Of a stretch of 64,000 bases of DNA, positions 54,333-63,726 are shown one piece after another (position 1 is the first letter of the stretch; each line of letters begins with the position of its first letter). The position numbers and the translations under genes are program-made. The notes under the pieces are model-generated. The model saw only the letters and a list, made by a program, of their open reading frames with translations, was not told where the DNA came from and did not search any database. The stretch is taken from assembly GCF_023715725.1 (NCBI RefSeq), contig NZ_JAMBOT010000001.1, positions 558,001 through 622,000 on the forward strand. The letters run 5' to 3'. The stretch comes from Paenibacillus pasadenensis (GTDB lineage: Bacteria; Bacillota; Bacilli; Paenibacillales; Paenibacillaceae).

Positions 54333-55259
54333 TCAGCCCGCCCGGTTCTCAACCAGAGAGGGATGTATAATGGCGCGGTAGGAACCGTCTGCCACCAGCT
54401 TTCCGCCGTCAAGTCCAATCAGCACCTTGCTGGACTCGCTCCGTATTCCGTCTCGTTCAATTACAACACCGTCCGGTTTCACCGCCAGCATGAATTGAGT
54501 GCCTTTGTTAATTCCCCGGTAAGGGACAAGGCGAATACGATCCTGCCACTTAAACTCGTCCTCTCCCAGCTCTGCCACAAGCCGGTCGACCTGGCAATCT
54601 CTAATGCCTTTCATCCATCCGGGCGGAATGTCTTCCTCCCATAACGAGGCTTCCATGACCATAACAGGCGTACGGGACAACGGATCATAGAGCTGGTTGC
54701 CCGTATCGACCAATCCCGTGCACCGATGCTCGGTGCCTCCGATAATGACCGTCACCTCCGCCAGATGCGTCAGCACAAGCTCCTTTTGCCTGCGCCCCGC
54801 TACGACGGATTTCAACAAGTAAAGCCCCATACAGACGATGCAAATGACGAACCAAGCTCCCATTTCCAACTGCGCGGATATTCCATTTTGCAAAAAACGC
54901 ATCGTGCTCCATACCTCGTCCGATCCCGACAGAAGCAAATAGTGGATACCGAGCACAGCTCCCGCGGCAACAAAGTTGACGGCGTAAAAGGCTCCAATAT
55001 AGCGGAGAAAGCTGCGTGTATCCTGATAGCCGAATGCGACGGCCAGCATGAGAAGCGAAATTGCCACCTTGACGATTACCGTGAACAGAAACGATAACGG
55101 CGGAAACAGCATCAGCACAACGTAAGCGGCTCCAATTGCAGCCGCAGCCAGCACGCGCAGCGGTCTGGCCCTCACTCCCCGAATCCAGGCTGTCAGCAGC
55201 AGCATGGAACCGTCTACGAGCATCTCTCTCAAAAACAGCACGTCGATATATACGGCCAG
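54333..55259 (-). CDS. spoIIGA: Sporulation sigma-E processing peptidase SpoIIGA
   Basis: A 308-residue membrane aspartic protease that cleaves pro-SigE. Five hydrophobic segments are in residues 1-155; the catalytic Asp lies in LVDTGNQLYDPLSRTPVMV, with RLVPYRGI and IGLDGGKL later. The conserved N-terminus AVYIDVLFLREMLVDG is present only if translation starts at CTG 55259, which has AAGGTGAG 5 bases upstream. The first standard start, GTG 55241, lacks a ribosome binding site and would lose six conserved residues. Confidence 0.93.
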   Translation of the reverse strand: MAVYIDVLFLREMLVDGSMLLLTAWIRGVRARPLRVLAAAAIGAAYVVLMLFPPLSFLFTVIVKVAISLLMLAVAFGYQDTRSFLRYIGAFYAVNFVAAGAVLGIHYLLLSGSDEVWSTMRFLQNGISAQLEMGAWFVICIVCMGLYLLKSVVAGRRQKELVLTHLAEVTVIIGGTEHRCTGLVDTGNQLYDPLSRTPVMVMEASLWEEDIPPGWMKGIRDCQVDRLVAELGEDEFKWQDRIRLVPYRGINKGTQFMLAVKPDGVVIERDGIRSESSKVLIGLDGGKLVADGSYRAIIHPSLVENRAG

Positions 55260-55316
55260 CGAGACTCACCTTCCTCTATCTGCTGCCGAAGCAGGATCGG
55301 GAGAACGAATGAACTC

Positions 55317-55383
55317 AGTATAGAGCAGGGTGCGATCAATGTCTGTCTAAACTTGCCGTACGAAGCCATCTATTTTTGTCGAC
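55317..55383 (-). promoter_or_regulatory. Candidate Spo0A-controlled spoIIG promoter
   Basis: A -10 TATACT (55322-55317) and -35-like TAGACA (55349-55344) are 21 bases apart; such wide spacing is typical of the Bacillus spoIIG promoter. TGTCTAA overlaps the -35, and TTTGTCGAC (55375-55383) is close to the 0A-box TTTGTCGAA. Inference from sequence. Confidence 0.55.
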
Positions 55384-55464
55384 TGCAGGCGGCTTGGAAT
55401 AGATGAACTAGCTGTCGGCGTCCCTTCGGCATGGGACATTCCGGAGGAGAAGTAGAAGCATTTA

Positions 55465-55503
55465 AATAAAAAAACCGCCTCTTCCCGAAGGAAGAAGCGG
55501 TCG
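55465..55503 (-). terminator. Intrinsic terminator of ftsZ
   Basis: ACCGCTTCTTC-CTTC-GGGAAGAGGCGGT is followed by TTTTTTT on the minus strand, about 35 bases after the ftsZ stop. Confidence 0.9.
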
Positions 55504-55540
55504 AAAAGACGGTTATAATTGCCTAGTGTCAAGCGTTGTA

Positions 55541-56656
55541 TTAACGGTCTCCGCGCGGACGGTTGCGCAGGAAAGCCGGAATTTCCAGCTGATCGCTGGA
55601 GGCGTTATTGAACGGCTTCGGCGTTGCGGCCGGCTGGCGCTGTTGCTCCACCGCTTCCGGCGCTGACGCCGTTTGCGGACGGCGAACAGGCGTTACAACC
55701 GCCTTATGCTCAAAGCCCGTCGCAATAACGGTGACTTTGATTTCGTCTTTTAAATTCTCGTCGATCATGGCGCCGAAAATCATGTTCACTTCCGGATCGG
55801 AAGCTTCGATGACAATTTCCGCCGCTTCGTTAACTTCATAGAGCGAGAGATTCGTGCCGCCCGTAATGTTCATGATGACGCCGCGGGCGCCGTCGATGGA
55901 CGTTTCCAGAAGCGGGCTTTGAATCGCCTTGCGGGCAGCCTCTGCGGCGCGGCTTTCGCCCGTTGCGATGCCAATGCCCATCAGCGCGGAGCCGCGCTCG
56001 GTCATAATCGTTTTGACGTCGGCAAAGTCAAGGTTAATCAGACCCGGAACAGCAATCAGGTCGGAAATGCCTTGAACGGCTTGACGCAGCACGTTGTCGG
56101 CTTCGCGGAACGCTTCCAGCATCGGCGTCTTTTTGTCAACAATCTCAAGCAGGCGGTCGTTCGGGATAATAATCAGCGTATCGACTTTTTCTTTCAGCGC
56201 CTCGATGCCAAGCTCCGCTTGCGTGGAGCGCTTACGTCCTTCAAAGGTGAACGGACGGGTAACGACGCCGACCGTCAGCGCTCCGCACTCGCGCGCAGTC
56301 TCGGCGATGACTGGAGCGGCTCCTGTGCCCGTACCGCCGCCCATGCCGGCTGTAACAAACACCATATCGGCGCCTTTAAGCGTGCTGGCTACAAGATCGC
56401 GGGATTCCTCTGCAGCTTTTTTGCCCACCTCAGGATTAGCTCCCGCGCCAAGACCGCGCGTCAGCTTGTCGCCAATCTGGAGCTTATGCTCCGACTTGGC
56501 AAGATGAAGCGCCTGGGCATCCGTGTTCACCGTAATGAACTCAACGCCTTTGACGCCATTGTCGATCATCCGGTTCACCGCATTGCTGCCGCCGCCCCCG
56601 ACACCGATGACTTTAATTTGTGCAAGTTGTTCCAGGTCAATATCGAATTCCAACAT
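55541..56656 (-). CDS. ftsZ: Cell division protein FtsZ
   Basis: A 371-residue tubulin-like GTPase that forms the division ring. Signature GGGTGTG is at 106-112, [13 protein letters not shown] near the N-terminus and the T7 synergy loop [12 protein letters not shown] variable linker leads to the conserved C-terminal peptide [10 protein letters not shown] that binds FtsA and SepF (both encoded nearby). It follows ftsA by 14 bases. GGGGGAAA precedes the ATG. Confidence 0.98.
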   Translation of the reverse strand: MLEFDIDLEQLAQIKVIGVGGGGSNAVNRMIDNGVKGVEFITVNTDAQALHLAKSEHKLQIGDKLTRGLGAGANPEVGKKAAEESRDLVASTLKGADMVFVTAGMGGGTGTGAAPVIAETARECGALTVGVVTRPFTFEGRKRSTQAELGIEALKEKVDTLIIIPNDRLLEIVDKKTPMLEAFREADNVLRQAVQGISDLIAVPGLINLDFADVKTIMTERGSALMGIGIATGESRAAEAARKAIQSPLLETSIDGARGVIMNITGGTNLSLYEVNEAAEIVIEASDPEVNMIFGAMIDENLKDEIKVTVIATGFEHKAVVTPVRRPQTASAPEAVEQQRQPAATPKPFNNASSDQLEIPAFLRNRPRGDR

Positions 56657-56670
56657 TCTATTTCCCCCGA

Positions 56671-57912
56671 TCAGATGAATTCACTGAACATATTCTTGAT
56701 TCGTTCAATCATGCCGGGTTTAGCGGGGGCTGCGGTTCCCGTCTTGCGGCTTGCCTGCTTCTTAACCGCTCCCGAGTTGCGAATCGTCATGTGCTTGCTT
56801 ACGTATTGAATCATGCCGACACCGCTGCCGAATGCCGGATCACGCACGCCGATGAAGTCAGGTACGGCAATCCGCACCGGTGACTCCAGCTCCTGCTGAG
56901 CAACGGTGAGAGTCCCCGGCAAATTCACGGAACCGCCCGTCAGCACGTAGCCTTGAACCTTGCCGCCGTATCCCAGCCTGCGCACTTCTTGACGAATGAG
57001 ATAAAAAATCTCAGACATGCGCGGCTCAATAATGTTGGCCAGATCCACCTGAGAGAATTCCTTCTCTACATTAGAGCCCATTCTTGTAATTTTGAAGCGC
57101 TGATCCTCGGCGGAATCCACAACGGATGCACAACCGTATTTCAGCTTGATTTTCTCGGCTTGATCCGTCTGGGTGCGAAGCCCGTAGGATATATCGTTCG
57201 TAACGAATTCTCCGCCTACCGGCAGCGTTGAGGTAGCTGCCAGCCCGCCCTGCTCAAAAATAGCCAGAGTCGTTGAGCCTGCGCCGATGTCGATCAGTAC
57301 CGTACCCATCGTCTTTTCGTCCTTGCTAAGACTCATAACGCCGGATGCCAGCGACATCAGCACGATGCCGGAAATCTGAAGTCCTGCCTTCTCCACGCAG
57401 CGGATCAGATTATGTATAGCGGTTTTTGCTCCCGTGACGATGGTCGCTTCAACTTCCAGCCGCACGCCAATCATACCGCGCGGGTCGGAGATTCCCTCCA
57501 ATCCGTCTACGAGAAATTGCTTTGGAACAAGATTAATAATCTCGCGCTCCGGCGGCAGCGCAACTACCTTGGCCGCCTGCAAAACGCGTTCAATGTCCTC
57601 GTCTCCGATTTCCCGGTCCTCATTGGACACCGCGACGACGCCGTGATTGCTCTGCAGTGCGATATGATTGCCCTGCACACCTACGTAAACTTCAGAAATC
57701 TCAATGTCCACCATGCGCTCCGCATGCTCAACTGCGCTGCGGATCGACTTGACCGTCTGGTCAATATCAACGATGGCTCCCTTGCGAATTCCTTCCGAGT
57801 CGGCAGATCCAACTCCAATTATATTAATGGCTCCGTCGTTAACCTCGCCAATAATAACTCGAACTTTGGATGTACCGATGTCCAAACTGACAATGATGTC
57901 ATTGCTGCTCAA
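56671..57912 (-). CDS. ftsA: Cell division protein FtsA
   Basis: A 413-residue actin-like protein that anchors FtsZ. Phosphate loop [16 protein letters not shown], second phosphate segment [16 protein letters not shown] and adenosine motif [12 protein letters not shown] are visible. The C-terminal membrane helix is seen as [13 protein letters not shown]. The start is TTG with GGAGGTG 8 bases upstream. Confidence 0.97.
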   Translation of the reverse strand: MSSNDIIVSLDIGTSKVRVIIGEVNDGAINIIGVGSADSEGIRKGAIVDIDQTVKSIRSAVEHAERMVDIEISEVYVGVQGNHIALQSNHGVVAVSNEDREIGDEDIERVLQAAKVVALPPEREIINLVPKQFLVDGLEGISDPRGMIGVRLEVEATIVTGAKTAIHNLIRCVEKAGLQISGIVLMSLASGVMSLSKDEKTMGTVLIDIGAGSTTLAIFEQGGLAATSTLPVGGEFVTNDISYGLRTQTDQAEKIKLKYGCASVVDSAEDQRFKITRMGSNVEKEFSQVDLANIIEPRMSEIFYLIRQEVRRLGYGGKVQGYVLTGGSVNLPGTLTVAQQELESPVRIAVPDFIGVRDPAFGSGVGMIQYVSKHMTIRNSGAVKKQASRKTGTAAPAKPGMIERIKNMFSEFI

Positions 57913-57976
57913 TTCCGCGGCACCTCCATTCCGGATCGCTAAATTCTATCGGCCTACGCGAATTAATCTGTCCTAC

Positions 57977-58005
57977 ATATTCCACACTTCTGATATATTC
58001 CCTCT
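57977..58005 (-). promoter_or_regulatory. Candidate sigma-H promoter of ftsA-ftsZ
   Basis: AGAGGGAAT and GTGGAATAT are spaced by 11 bases on the minus strand, close to the sigma-H pattern RNAGGAWWW/RNNGAATWW (one mismatch). Bacillus ftsAZ has a sigma-H promoter, so the position is sensible. The rest of the 295-base gap (57913-58207) holds nothing I can assign. Confidence 0.45.
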
Positions 58006-58207
58006 TTTTTCAACATTTTTTTCACTAGGTAATTCATCCCAGCATGCTGAGAGGGACTAGTCGCCGCAGCCGCCATTCCTGCAAAAAGCATCCCTGCCGG
58101 TTAGGCACCAAAATCTGTGCGGCTAAAAAAAGCCTATCTAAAATTCTACCATTCTTTGAGAGGAAATAAAAGAGCGAAGGGTCACCAGCCTCCTTTTGTC
58201 AAGAGGC

Positions 58208-58966
58208 TTAGTTCTCCGTCTTTTTATCCTCTCCCTCCTCCGTCTCGGATTGAAACGGCGAATACGTATCCGCAAGCAAAAGCGTCATGCGTCCAGGGGC
58301 GCGTTCTTCAACAACGGAGTTCAGCGTCGTCATCTTATCCTTCAGCAGGGAAGCCGCTGTAATGACCTCGAAGCCGGAGCGGGTGTAGATGCGAATCCGA
58401 TCCGGGTAAGCATCCGTCGGCGACGGGCTGATCTCCGACAGATGGCTCAGGTCCTCCGGCGGAATTTCCGCCAGCGCCAGGCAAAGCTTTTTTTTGACCG
58501 GATCATCCTTGCGCCAGCCCGACAGCACCGGCTTGTCCACAACAGCGCTGCCCGTATCCGCCTCAATGATCGCGCCGCTTGCCAGGATGGCGCTGAGCAG
58601 TCCCGCATCGTCCATCTCAAAAGCCACCGCCGGATACTCCTCCACAATAATTTTCACCTTGCCGGGGAAGGTTTTTTCCACCGTGGCCTGCTTAACCGAA
58701 CCAAGCGCTGCAATCCGCTTTTCCACCGTCCCGGCAATCGTACCGAAAAAGGCATCTCCCGGCCGCACGCTCGCCGCATTTCGAATATCCTCTTCCTTGG
58801 TGAATTGCCCGCCTTCAACGGTGACGACGGAAACTTTGCTGATAGTGGAATTGAAAAACAAGATGGATAATAGAATAAGAAATAGAAGCAGTAAAATAAA
58901 AATCAGCTTGCGGCTGCCGCGCTTCCTGGGCGGCGGCTCCTTCAGCAGCGGAATCAGTTCGGCCAA
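58208..58966 (-). CDS. divIB: Cell division protein FtsQ/DivIB
   Basis: A 252-residue bitopic membrane protein. A basic N-terminus is followed by one membrane helix (LIFILLLLFLILLSILFF), a POTRA domain starting VVTVEGGQFTKEEDI and the beta domain (VEEYPAVAFEMDD, GAIIEADTG). It acts with FtsL/DivIC to control septal peptidoglycan synthesis. The start is TTG after GGGGGGA. ylxW/ylxX/sbp, which follow divIB in Bacillus, are absent here. Confidence 0.92.
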   Translation of the reverse strand: MAELIPLLKEPPPRKRGSRKLIFILLLLFLILLSILFFNSTISKVSVVTVEGGQFTKEEDIRNAASVRPGDAFFGTIAGTVEKRIAALGSVKQATVEKTFPGKVKIIVEEYPAVAFEMDDAGLLSAILASGAIIEADTGSAVVDKPVLSGWRKDDPVKKKLCLALAEIPPEDLSHLSEISPSPTDAYPDRIRIYTRSGFEVITAASLLKDKMTTLNSVVEERAPGRMTLLLADTYSPFQSETEEGEDKKTEN

Positions 58967-59062
58967 GCTTGTCCCCCCTCATGCTGTAAAGCAGACTCAC
59001 CCCGGCGCTGCTAAAACGGCGGGATGAGCCGTCGGAACTATAGATGAGTCCAGCTCTCGTAT

Positions 59063-60346
59063 TCAGCCCGGCACGGCTCCGTTATCGGGAACCGGCGCGC
59101 TGCGCGCGATGCGCGCTCCGAGCCTGCCGAACATCGACTCGATATTGTCGTAGCCGCGGTCAATGTGATGCACCTGCTCCACAACCGTGCGCCCCTGCGC
59201 GGCCAGCCCGGCGATGACAAGCGCGGCTCCCGCTCTAAGATCGGTTGCTTCCACAGTCGCGCCGTAAAGACGCGGAACACCTTTGATAATCGCGGCATTC
59301 AAATCAACGCGAATATCGGCCCCCATACGGCAAAGCTCGTCGACATGTTTAAAGCGGCCTTCAAAAATCGTCTCCTTCATGACGCTGGCTCCTTCGGCCA
59401 ATGTAAGCAGCACCATGACCTGGGACTGCATATCGGTCGGAAAGGCGGGATACGGCGACGTCACGATTCGTTCAACCGCTTTAGGGCGGGCGGAAGCCGA
59501 AATCGTCATCGTGTCACCTTCGAAGCCAACCCCGACACCGGCTCGGCGAAGCACATGAATCAGCGAGGACAGATGCGCAGGACGCGTATTGGTAAGCGTC
59601 ACTTTGCCTCTGGTCGCAGCTGCCGCAATCATAATCGTACCGGCTACGATCCGGTCCGGAATGACCCGGTATTCGCACGGATGAAGCGATTCAACTCCGT
59701 CGATTGTAATCGTGTCCGTTCCCGCCCCCATAATACGAGCGCCCATCGCGTTCAAAAAGTTCTGCAGATCCTGAATTTCCGGCTCACGCGCCGCCCCGAC
59801 AATCGTGGTGCGCCCTTCCGCAAGCGCTGCGGCCATCATAATATTCTCCGTCGCGCCTACACTTGGAAAGCTCAGATGGATATCGGCCCCGATCAGCTTG
59901 TCGGCCCGGCAGGAAATCCGGTCTCCGTACTCCTCCAATTCGGCGCCGAGAGCGCGAAGCCCTTCTAAATGAAGATCGATTTTGCGCTCGCCGATGGCAC
60001 AGCCTCCCGGCTGATAAATATGAACCTCGCCAAAACGCGCCAGAAGCGGCCCCATAAGGAAAATCGATGAGCGCATTTGGCGCATCAGCCTTTCCGGAAT
60101 GTGGGACTGATAAGCGGTCGCGGTATTAAGCGTTACCGTTTCGCCAACATGCTCCGCACGACAGCCGAGCTCCCGCAAAATCTGCAGCATAACTTCTATA
60201 TCGAGCAGCTGCGGCACCGATTCAAGGGTTACTGTGCCGCAGGCGAGCACGCTCGCCGCCAAAATCGGCAGAGCTGCGTTTTTCGCCCCTTGGATAGCAA
60301 TGGTTCCTGAGAGAGGTTGCCCGCCTTCAATCACCAATTTGTCCAA
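59063..60346 (-). CDS. murA: UDP-N-acetylglucosamine 1-carboxyvinyltransferase
   Basis: A 427-residue enzyme that adds enolpyruvate to UDP-GlcNAc, the first committed step of peptidoglycan synthesis. Active-site Cys116 is in PGGCAIGER (fosfomycin target loop); Lys22/Asn23 in QGAKNAALP bind substrate. The start is TTG with GGAGGTG upstream. The place between murB and divIB is typical of Paenibacillus rather than Bacillus subtilis. Confidence 0.96.
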   Translation of the reverse strand: MDKLVIEGGQPLSGTIAIQGAKNAALPILAASVLACGTVTLESVPQLLDIEVMLQILRELGCRAEHVGETVTLNTATAYQSHIPERLMRQMRSSIFLMGPLLARFGEVHIYQPGGCAIGERKIDLHLEGLRALGAELEEYGDRISCRADKLIGADIHLSFPSVGATENIMMAAALAEGRTTIVGAAREPEIQDLQNFLNAMGARIMGAGTDTITIDGVESLHPCEYRVIPDRIVAGTIMIAAAATRGKVTLTNTRPAHLSSLIHVLRRAGVGVGFEGDTMTISASARPKAVERIVTSPYPAFPTDMQSQVMVLLTLAEGASVMKETIFEGRFKHVDELCRMGADIRVDLNAAIIKGVPRLYGATVEATDLRAGAALVIAGLAAQGRTVVEQVHHIDRGYDNIESMFGRLGARIARSAPVPDNGAVPG

Positions 60347-60361
60347 ACCTACACCTCCAAG

Positions 60362-61273
60362 TTACCGCTCACCCACCACCAATACTTCTGGCATCAGTTC
60401 AATTCCCGTACGGTCCTTGACTTTGCTGCGGATATGGGCGATCAGGGTGAGGACGTCTTCAGCCGTCGCCTGTCCGGTGTTAACAATAAAATTGGCGTGT
60501 AGAGTGGAAACCTGCGCTCCGCCGATGGAAAAGCCCTTAAGCCCGCTTTCCTCCACCAGCTTGGCGGCATAATGGCCTGGAGGATTGCGGAACACACTGC
60601 CGCAGCTAGGCTGCTGCAGCGGCTGCGTCAGCCTGCGGCGCTCCTTGTGCTCGGCCAGCTCTGCCTGAATTTCCTTGCGGTCGCCAGGCTGCAGCGAGAA
60701 CACTGCCTCCAGAACAACGCCCCGGCTTTCGGGCTCCTGCAGCCGGGAATGACGATAGCTGAACGCCATCTCCTCCGGCCCCCACGTCACCAATTCTCCT
60801 GTCTCCAGCACAATTTCGGCTGATTTAAAAATACGCGACACGTCAGATCCGTGGGCACCTGCATTCATATAAACGGCTCCTCCGACCGTTCCTGGAATTC
60901 CCCCGGCGAATTCCAGTCCGGCCAGTCCTTGCTTGCCCGCCATAACCGTCAGCTTGATAATCGAGTATGCGGCTCCGGCACGCACAAACGCCCCGTCGAA
61001 TTCCGCATAATCCAACGCTTCGCCGGCCTTGATGACAACTCCGCGGATTCCTTTGTCCCTCACCAGCATGTTGGAGCCTTTACCGATGATTGTCCAAGGA
61101 ATACCGCTTCGATGCAGAATTTCCATCGTCCGGATTAGCTCCTGCTTGCCTGTCGGAGTGACCAGCACATCCGCCGGTCCGCCGATTCTCCATGTGGTGT
61201 GCTTATGAAGAGGCACATTTTGCTGGATCTCTCCAACCGCTGCCTCTTCCAGCTCTTCCATCCATGAATTCAT
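60362..61273 (-). CDS. murB: UDP-N-acetylenolpyruvoylglucosamine reductase
   Basis: A 303-residue FAD enzyme that reduces enolpyruvyl-UDP-GlcNAc to UDP-MurNAc, using the product of MurA. FAD-binding HTTWRIGGPADVLV and GKGSNMLVRD are visible. The type with GIPGTVGGAVYMNAGAHG and PSCGSVFRNP fits the short (type II) form. ATG 61273 follows GAAGGAGGAACAACC; a longer frame reaches 61456 without support. Its downstream neighbour murA is 15 bases away. Confidence 0.96.
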   Translation of the reverse strand: MNSWMEELEEAAVGEIQQNVPLHKHTTWRIGGPADVLVTPTGKQELIRTMEILHRSGIPWTIIGKGSNMLVRDKGIRGVVIKAGEALDYAEFDGAFVRAGAAYSIIKLTVMAGKQGLAGLEFAGGIPGTVGGAVYMNAGAHGSDVSRIFKSAEIVLETGELVTWGPEEMAFSYRHSRLQEPESRGVVLEAVFSLQPGDRKEIQAELAEHKERRRLTQPLQQPSCGSVFRNPPGHYAAKLVEESGLKGFSIGGAQVSTLHANFIVNTGQATAEDVLTLIAHIRSKVKDRTGIELMPEVLVVGER

Positions 61274-61473
61274 GGTTGTTCCTCCTTCAATTACGCGGTG
61301 CGGCAGGCAGGCATTGTCAAGCTGCGGCCCGGAGCCGAATGGCTCCGATGAATGCCGCACTCCCTTGCGGGAAACGTAACCGGCCGCCCCTTTTCTGACG
61401 GACACGATTATGCTGTATCCTATGCCTACCGGGACGCTGTGGTGACAGCTGCCCATTCCTGAACCGCCCGCTT

Positions 61474-62580
61474 CTACCCCCGTGCCAAACGGCGCAGCTC
61501 TGCAGCGATAATGCCCGCCGAGCCAGGCATGCCAAGCTTGCGTGAAGCTTCCTTCATCCGCAGCAGTCTGCTGCTGTCCTGCAATATGGCATCGATGCGC
61601 TCCAGCAGGAGCGCACCGCTCAATTCATGTTCCAGCACCATCTCGGCTGCGCCAGCATCAACAAGGCTGCGGGCGTTCGCTTCCTGGTGATTATTCGTTA
61701 CATTGGGAGATGGAATAAGAATGGACGGCAATCCCAAAGCCGTCAGCTCCGCCAGCGACGACGCGCCGGCGCGCCCTACTACGAGAGCGGAGGCTGCGAG
61801 CACCTCCGGCATGTTGTGCACATAAGGCAGCACATGGAGATGATTGCTTACTCCAGGCACCTGATCCTTAATCAGAGCGCTGGTCCGTTCAAAGTAGCTT
61901 TCGCCGGTTACAAAAACGAAATGGATTGTTTTGGAGCGCAGTGCAAGCGGCGCCAGTTCAACCATGGCGTCATTGATTGCCTTGGCTCCCCGGCTGCCGC
62001 CTACAACCAGCACGATCCGGCTGCCTTCGGGCACTCCGAGCGAGGCATAACCTTTACCTCGATTCGCCTTTACAACTGGTGAGGCACATGGATTGCCCGC
62101 ATAAATCGTCCGTTTGGCCTTGCCAAAATGCGGCATAGAAGACTCAAAGCTGACTGCAACGCAATCCGCATACCTCGCCAAAAACTTGTTCGTCAAACCC
62201 GGCACGACATTCTGCTCATGCACAAGCGTCGGAATGCCAAGCTTGGCAGCAGCGTATACAACCGGTCCGCATACATAGCCGCCGGTGCCGACGACAACAT
62301 CCGGCTTAAACTCGCGAAGCAGCTCCTTGGAGCGGCGCACGCCCTGAAAAAAACGCAGCACGGTGCGCACATTATCCATGGACAGCTTGCGGCGGAAGCC
62401 GCTTATTTCTACAGCTTCAAAACGCAGGCCGGCCTCGGGCACAATGCGGCTCTCCAGCCCCTTCGAGGTTCCAATATAGAGCAGCTCCGTCCGGCTGTCT
62501 TCCTGCTGCAGCTGCCTGCCAACGGCCAGGGCAGGGTAGATGTGGCCCCCCGTCCCTCCGCCGGTAAGTACGATTCGCAC
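61474..62580 (-). CDS. murG: Lipid II synthase MurG (GlcNAc transferase)
   Basis: A 368-residue membrane-associated glycosyltransferase that turns lipid I into lipid II. Motifs: GGGTGGHIYPALA (N-terminal glycine loop), VGTGGYVCGPV, and the UDP-GlcNAc site GRAGASSLAELTALGLPSILIP. GTG 62580 is chosen because GAGG lies 8 bases upstream; GTG 62589 overlaps it. The 200-base gap to murB has no gene. Confidence 0.97.
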   Translation of the reverse strand: MRIVLTGGGTGGHIYPALAVGRQLQQEDSRTELLYIGTSKGLESRIVPEAGLRFEAVEISGFRRKLSMDNVRTVLRFFQGVRRSKELLREFKPDVVVGTGGYVCGPVVYAAAKLGIPTLVHEQNVVPGLTNKFLARYADCVAVSFESSMPHFGKAKRTIYAGNPCASPVVKANRGKGYASLGVPEGSRIVLVVGGSRGAKAINDAMVELAPLALRSKTIHFVFVTGESYFERTSALIKDQVPGVSNHLHVLPYVHNMPEVLAASALVVGRAGASSLAELTALGLPSILIPSPNVTNNHQEANARSLVDAGAAEMVLEHELSGALLLERIDAILQDSSRLLRMKEASRKLGMPGSAGIIAAELRRLARG

Positions 62581-62585
62581 GGGAT

Positions 62586-63683
62586 TCACCTCGAATAACG
62601 GGATAGGTTAAGCAAAATGCCAAGCGCCGTCAAAAGCAGCGTCAATGAAGAGCCGCCGTAGCTGACTAGAGGCAGTGTAATTCCGGTAACCGGCATCAGC
62701 CCGATTACAACGCCGATGTTGATCAGCACCTGCACCGCTACAATGCCGGTAATGCCGGCGGCGAGCAGACTGCCAAAGGAATCCGGCGCATAAATCGCCG
62801 CCCGCATCCCCCGCCACACAAGAATGAGGAACAGCACGATTAACAGCGAACCGCCGATAAAACCCATTTCCTCGGCCAGAATGGAAAAAATAAAATCCGT
62901 CTGCGGCTCCGGCAAGTAGCTGTACTTCTGGCGGCTCATCCCAAGGCCGAGCCCGACCAGGCCGCCAGGGGCAATCGCATAAAGCGACTGGATAATCTGG
63001 TAGCCGGAGCCGAGCGGGTCTGACCACGGGTCCATAAAGGAGGTAATCCGAGCAAGCCGGTAAGGCGCCGCCAAAATCAGGCCGACAAGCCCGAGAGCTC
63101 CGATGGCAGCCAGCCCGCCGAGATGTTTGAGCTGAGCCCCGGCTACGAACAGCACGATCAGCGAAGCTCCCATCATGACCGAGCCCGTGCCGAGATCAGG
63201 CTGAAGCATGATCAGGCCAAAAGCCGTGCCCATCAGCGCCAGCGGGGGCAAAAGTCCTTTTGTAAACTGCGTAACACGCTGCTGGTTATCGGACAAAAGC
63301 TTGGACAGAAACAAGATCATGCCAAGCTTCATGAACTCCGAGGGCTGAATGCCGAAGGAGCTGATGCCGAGCCAGCTGCGCGCGCCGCCCCGCACAGCGC
63401 CGATGCCCGGAATCAATACAAGCACGAGCAGCGCAAAACAAATCAGCAGCAGCGGCTTGGCGTATTTTTTCCAAACGTGATAATCCATGTTGGCCGTGAA
63501 CACCATGGCGCCGATGCCGAGCGCGGCAAACAGCGTCTGACGCTTCACATAGTAAAATTTGTCGCCAAAATCTTGAAAGGCCCGCACTGCGCTCGCACTA
63601 TAAACCATGATCAGCCCGATGGTTAAAATGAGCGCGATGGAAACGATGAGCCACACGTCGGGAGCGGACCGGGCTTTGGGCAT
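62586..63683 (-). CDS. spoVE: SEDS glycosyltransferase (SpoVE/FtsW type)
   Basis: A 365-residue polytopic membrane protein with about ten helices. SEDS motifs ARSWLGISSFGIQPSEFMKLG, MLQPDLGTGSVM, LPEPQTDFIFSILAEEMGF and LPLVSYGGSSL are present. SEDS proteins polymerise lipid II with a partner PBP. The place between murD and murG is that of Bacillus spoVE (spore cortex); a role in vegetative septation (FtsW) cannot be excluded. Confidence 0.93.
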   Translation of the reverse strand: MPKARSAPDVWLIVSIALILTIGLIMVYSASAVRAFQDFGDKFYYVKRQTLFAALGIGAMVFTANMDYHVWKKYAKPLLLICFALLVLVLIPGIGAVRGGARSWLGISSFGIQPSEFMKLGMILFLSKLLSDNQQRVTQFTKGLLPPLALMGTAFGLIMLQPDLGTGSVMMGASLIVLFVAGAQLKHLGGLAAIGALGLVGLILAAPYRLARITSFMDPWSDPLGSGYQIIQSLYAIAPGGLVGLGLGMSRQKYSYLPEPQTDFIFSILAEEMGFIGGSLLIVLFLILVWRGMRAAIYAPDSFGSLLAAGITGIVAVQVLINIGVVIGLMPVTGITLPLVSYGGSSLTLLLTALGILLNLSRYSR

Positions 63684-63726
63684 GACGCAACACCTCTAGC
63701 GTGGAAAGTAGGGACGAGCCCCCTAC

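Noticed and set aside
61274..61473. Open frame extending murB to 61456
   Set aside because: The extension has no ribosome binding site and an unrelated composition, while ATG 61273 follows a strong site and gives the normal MurB length.
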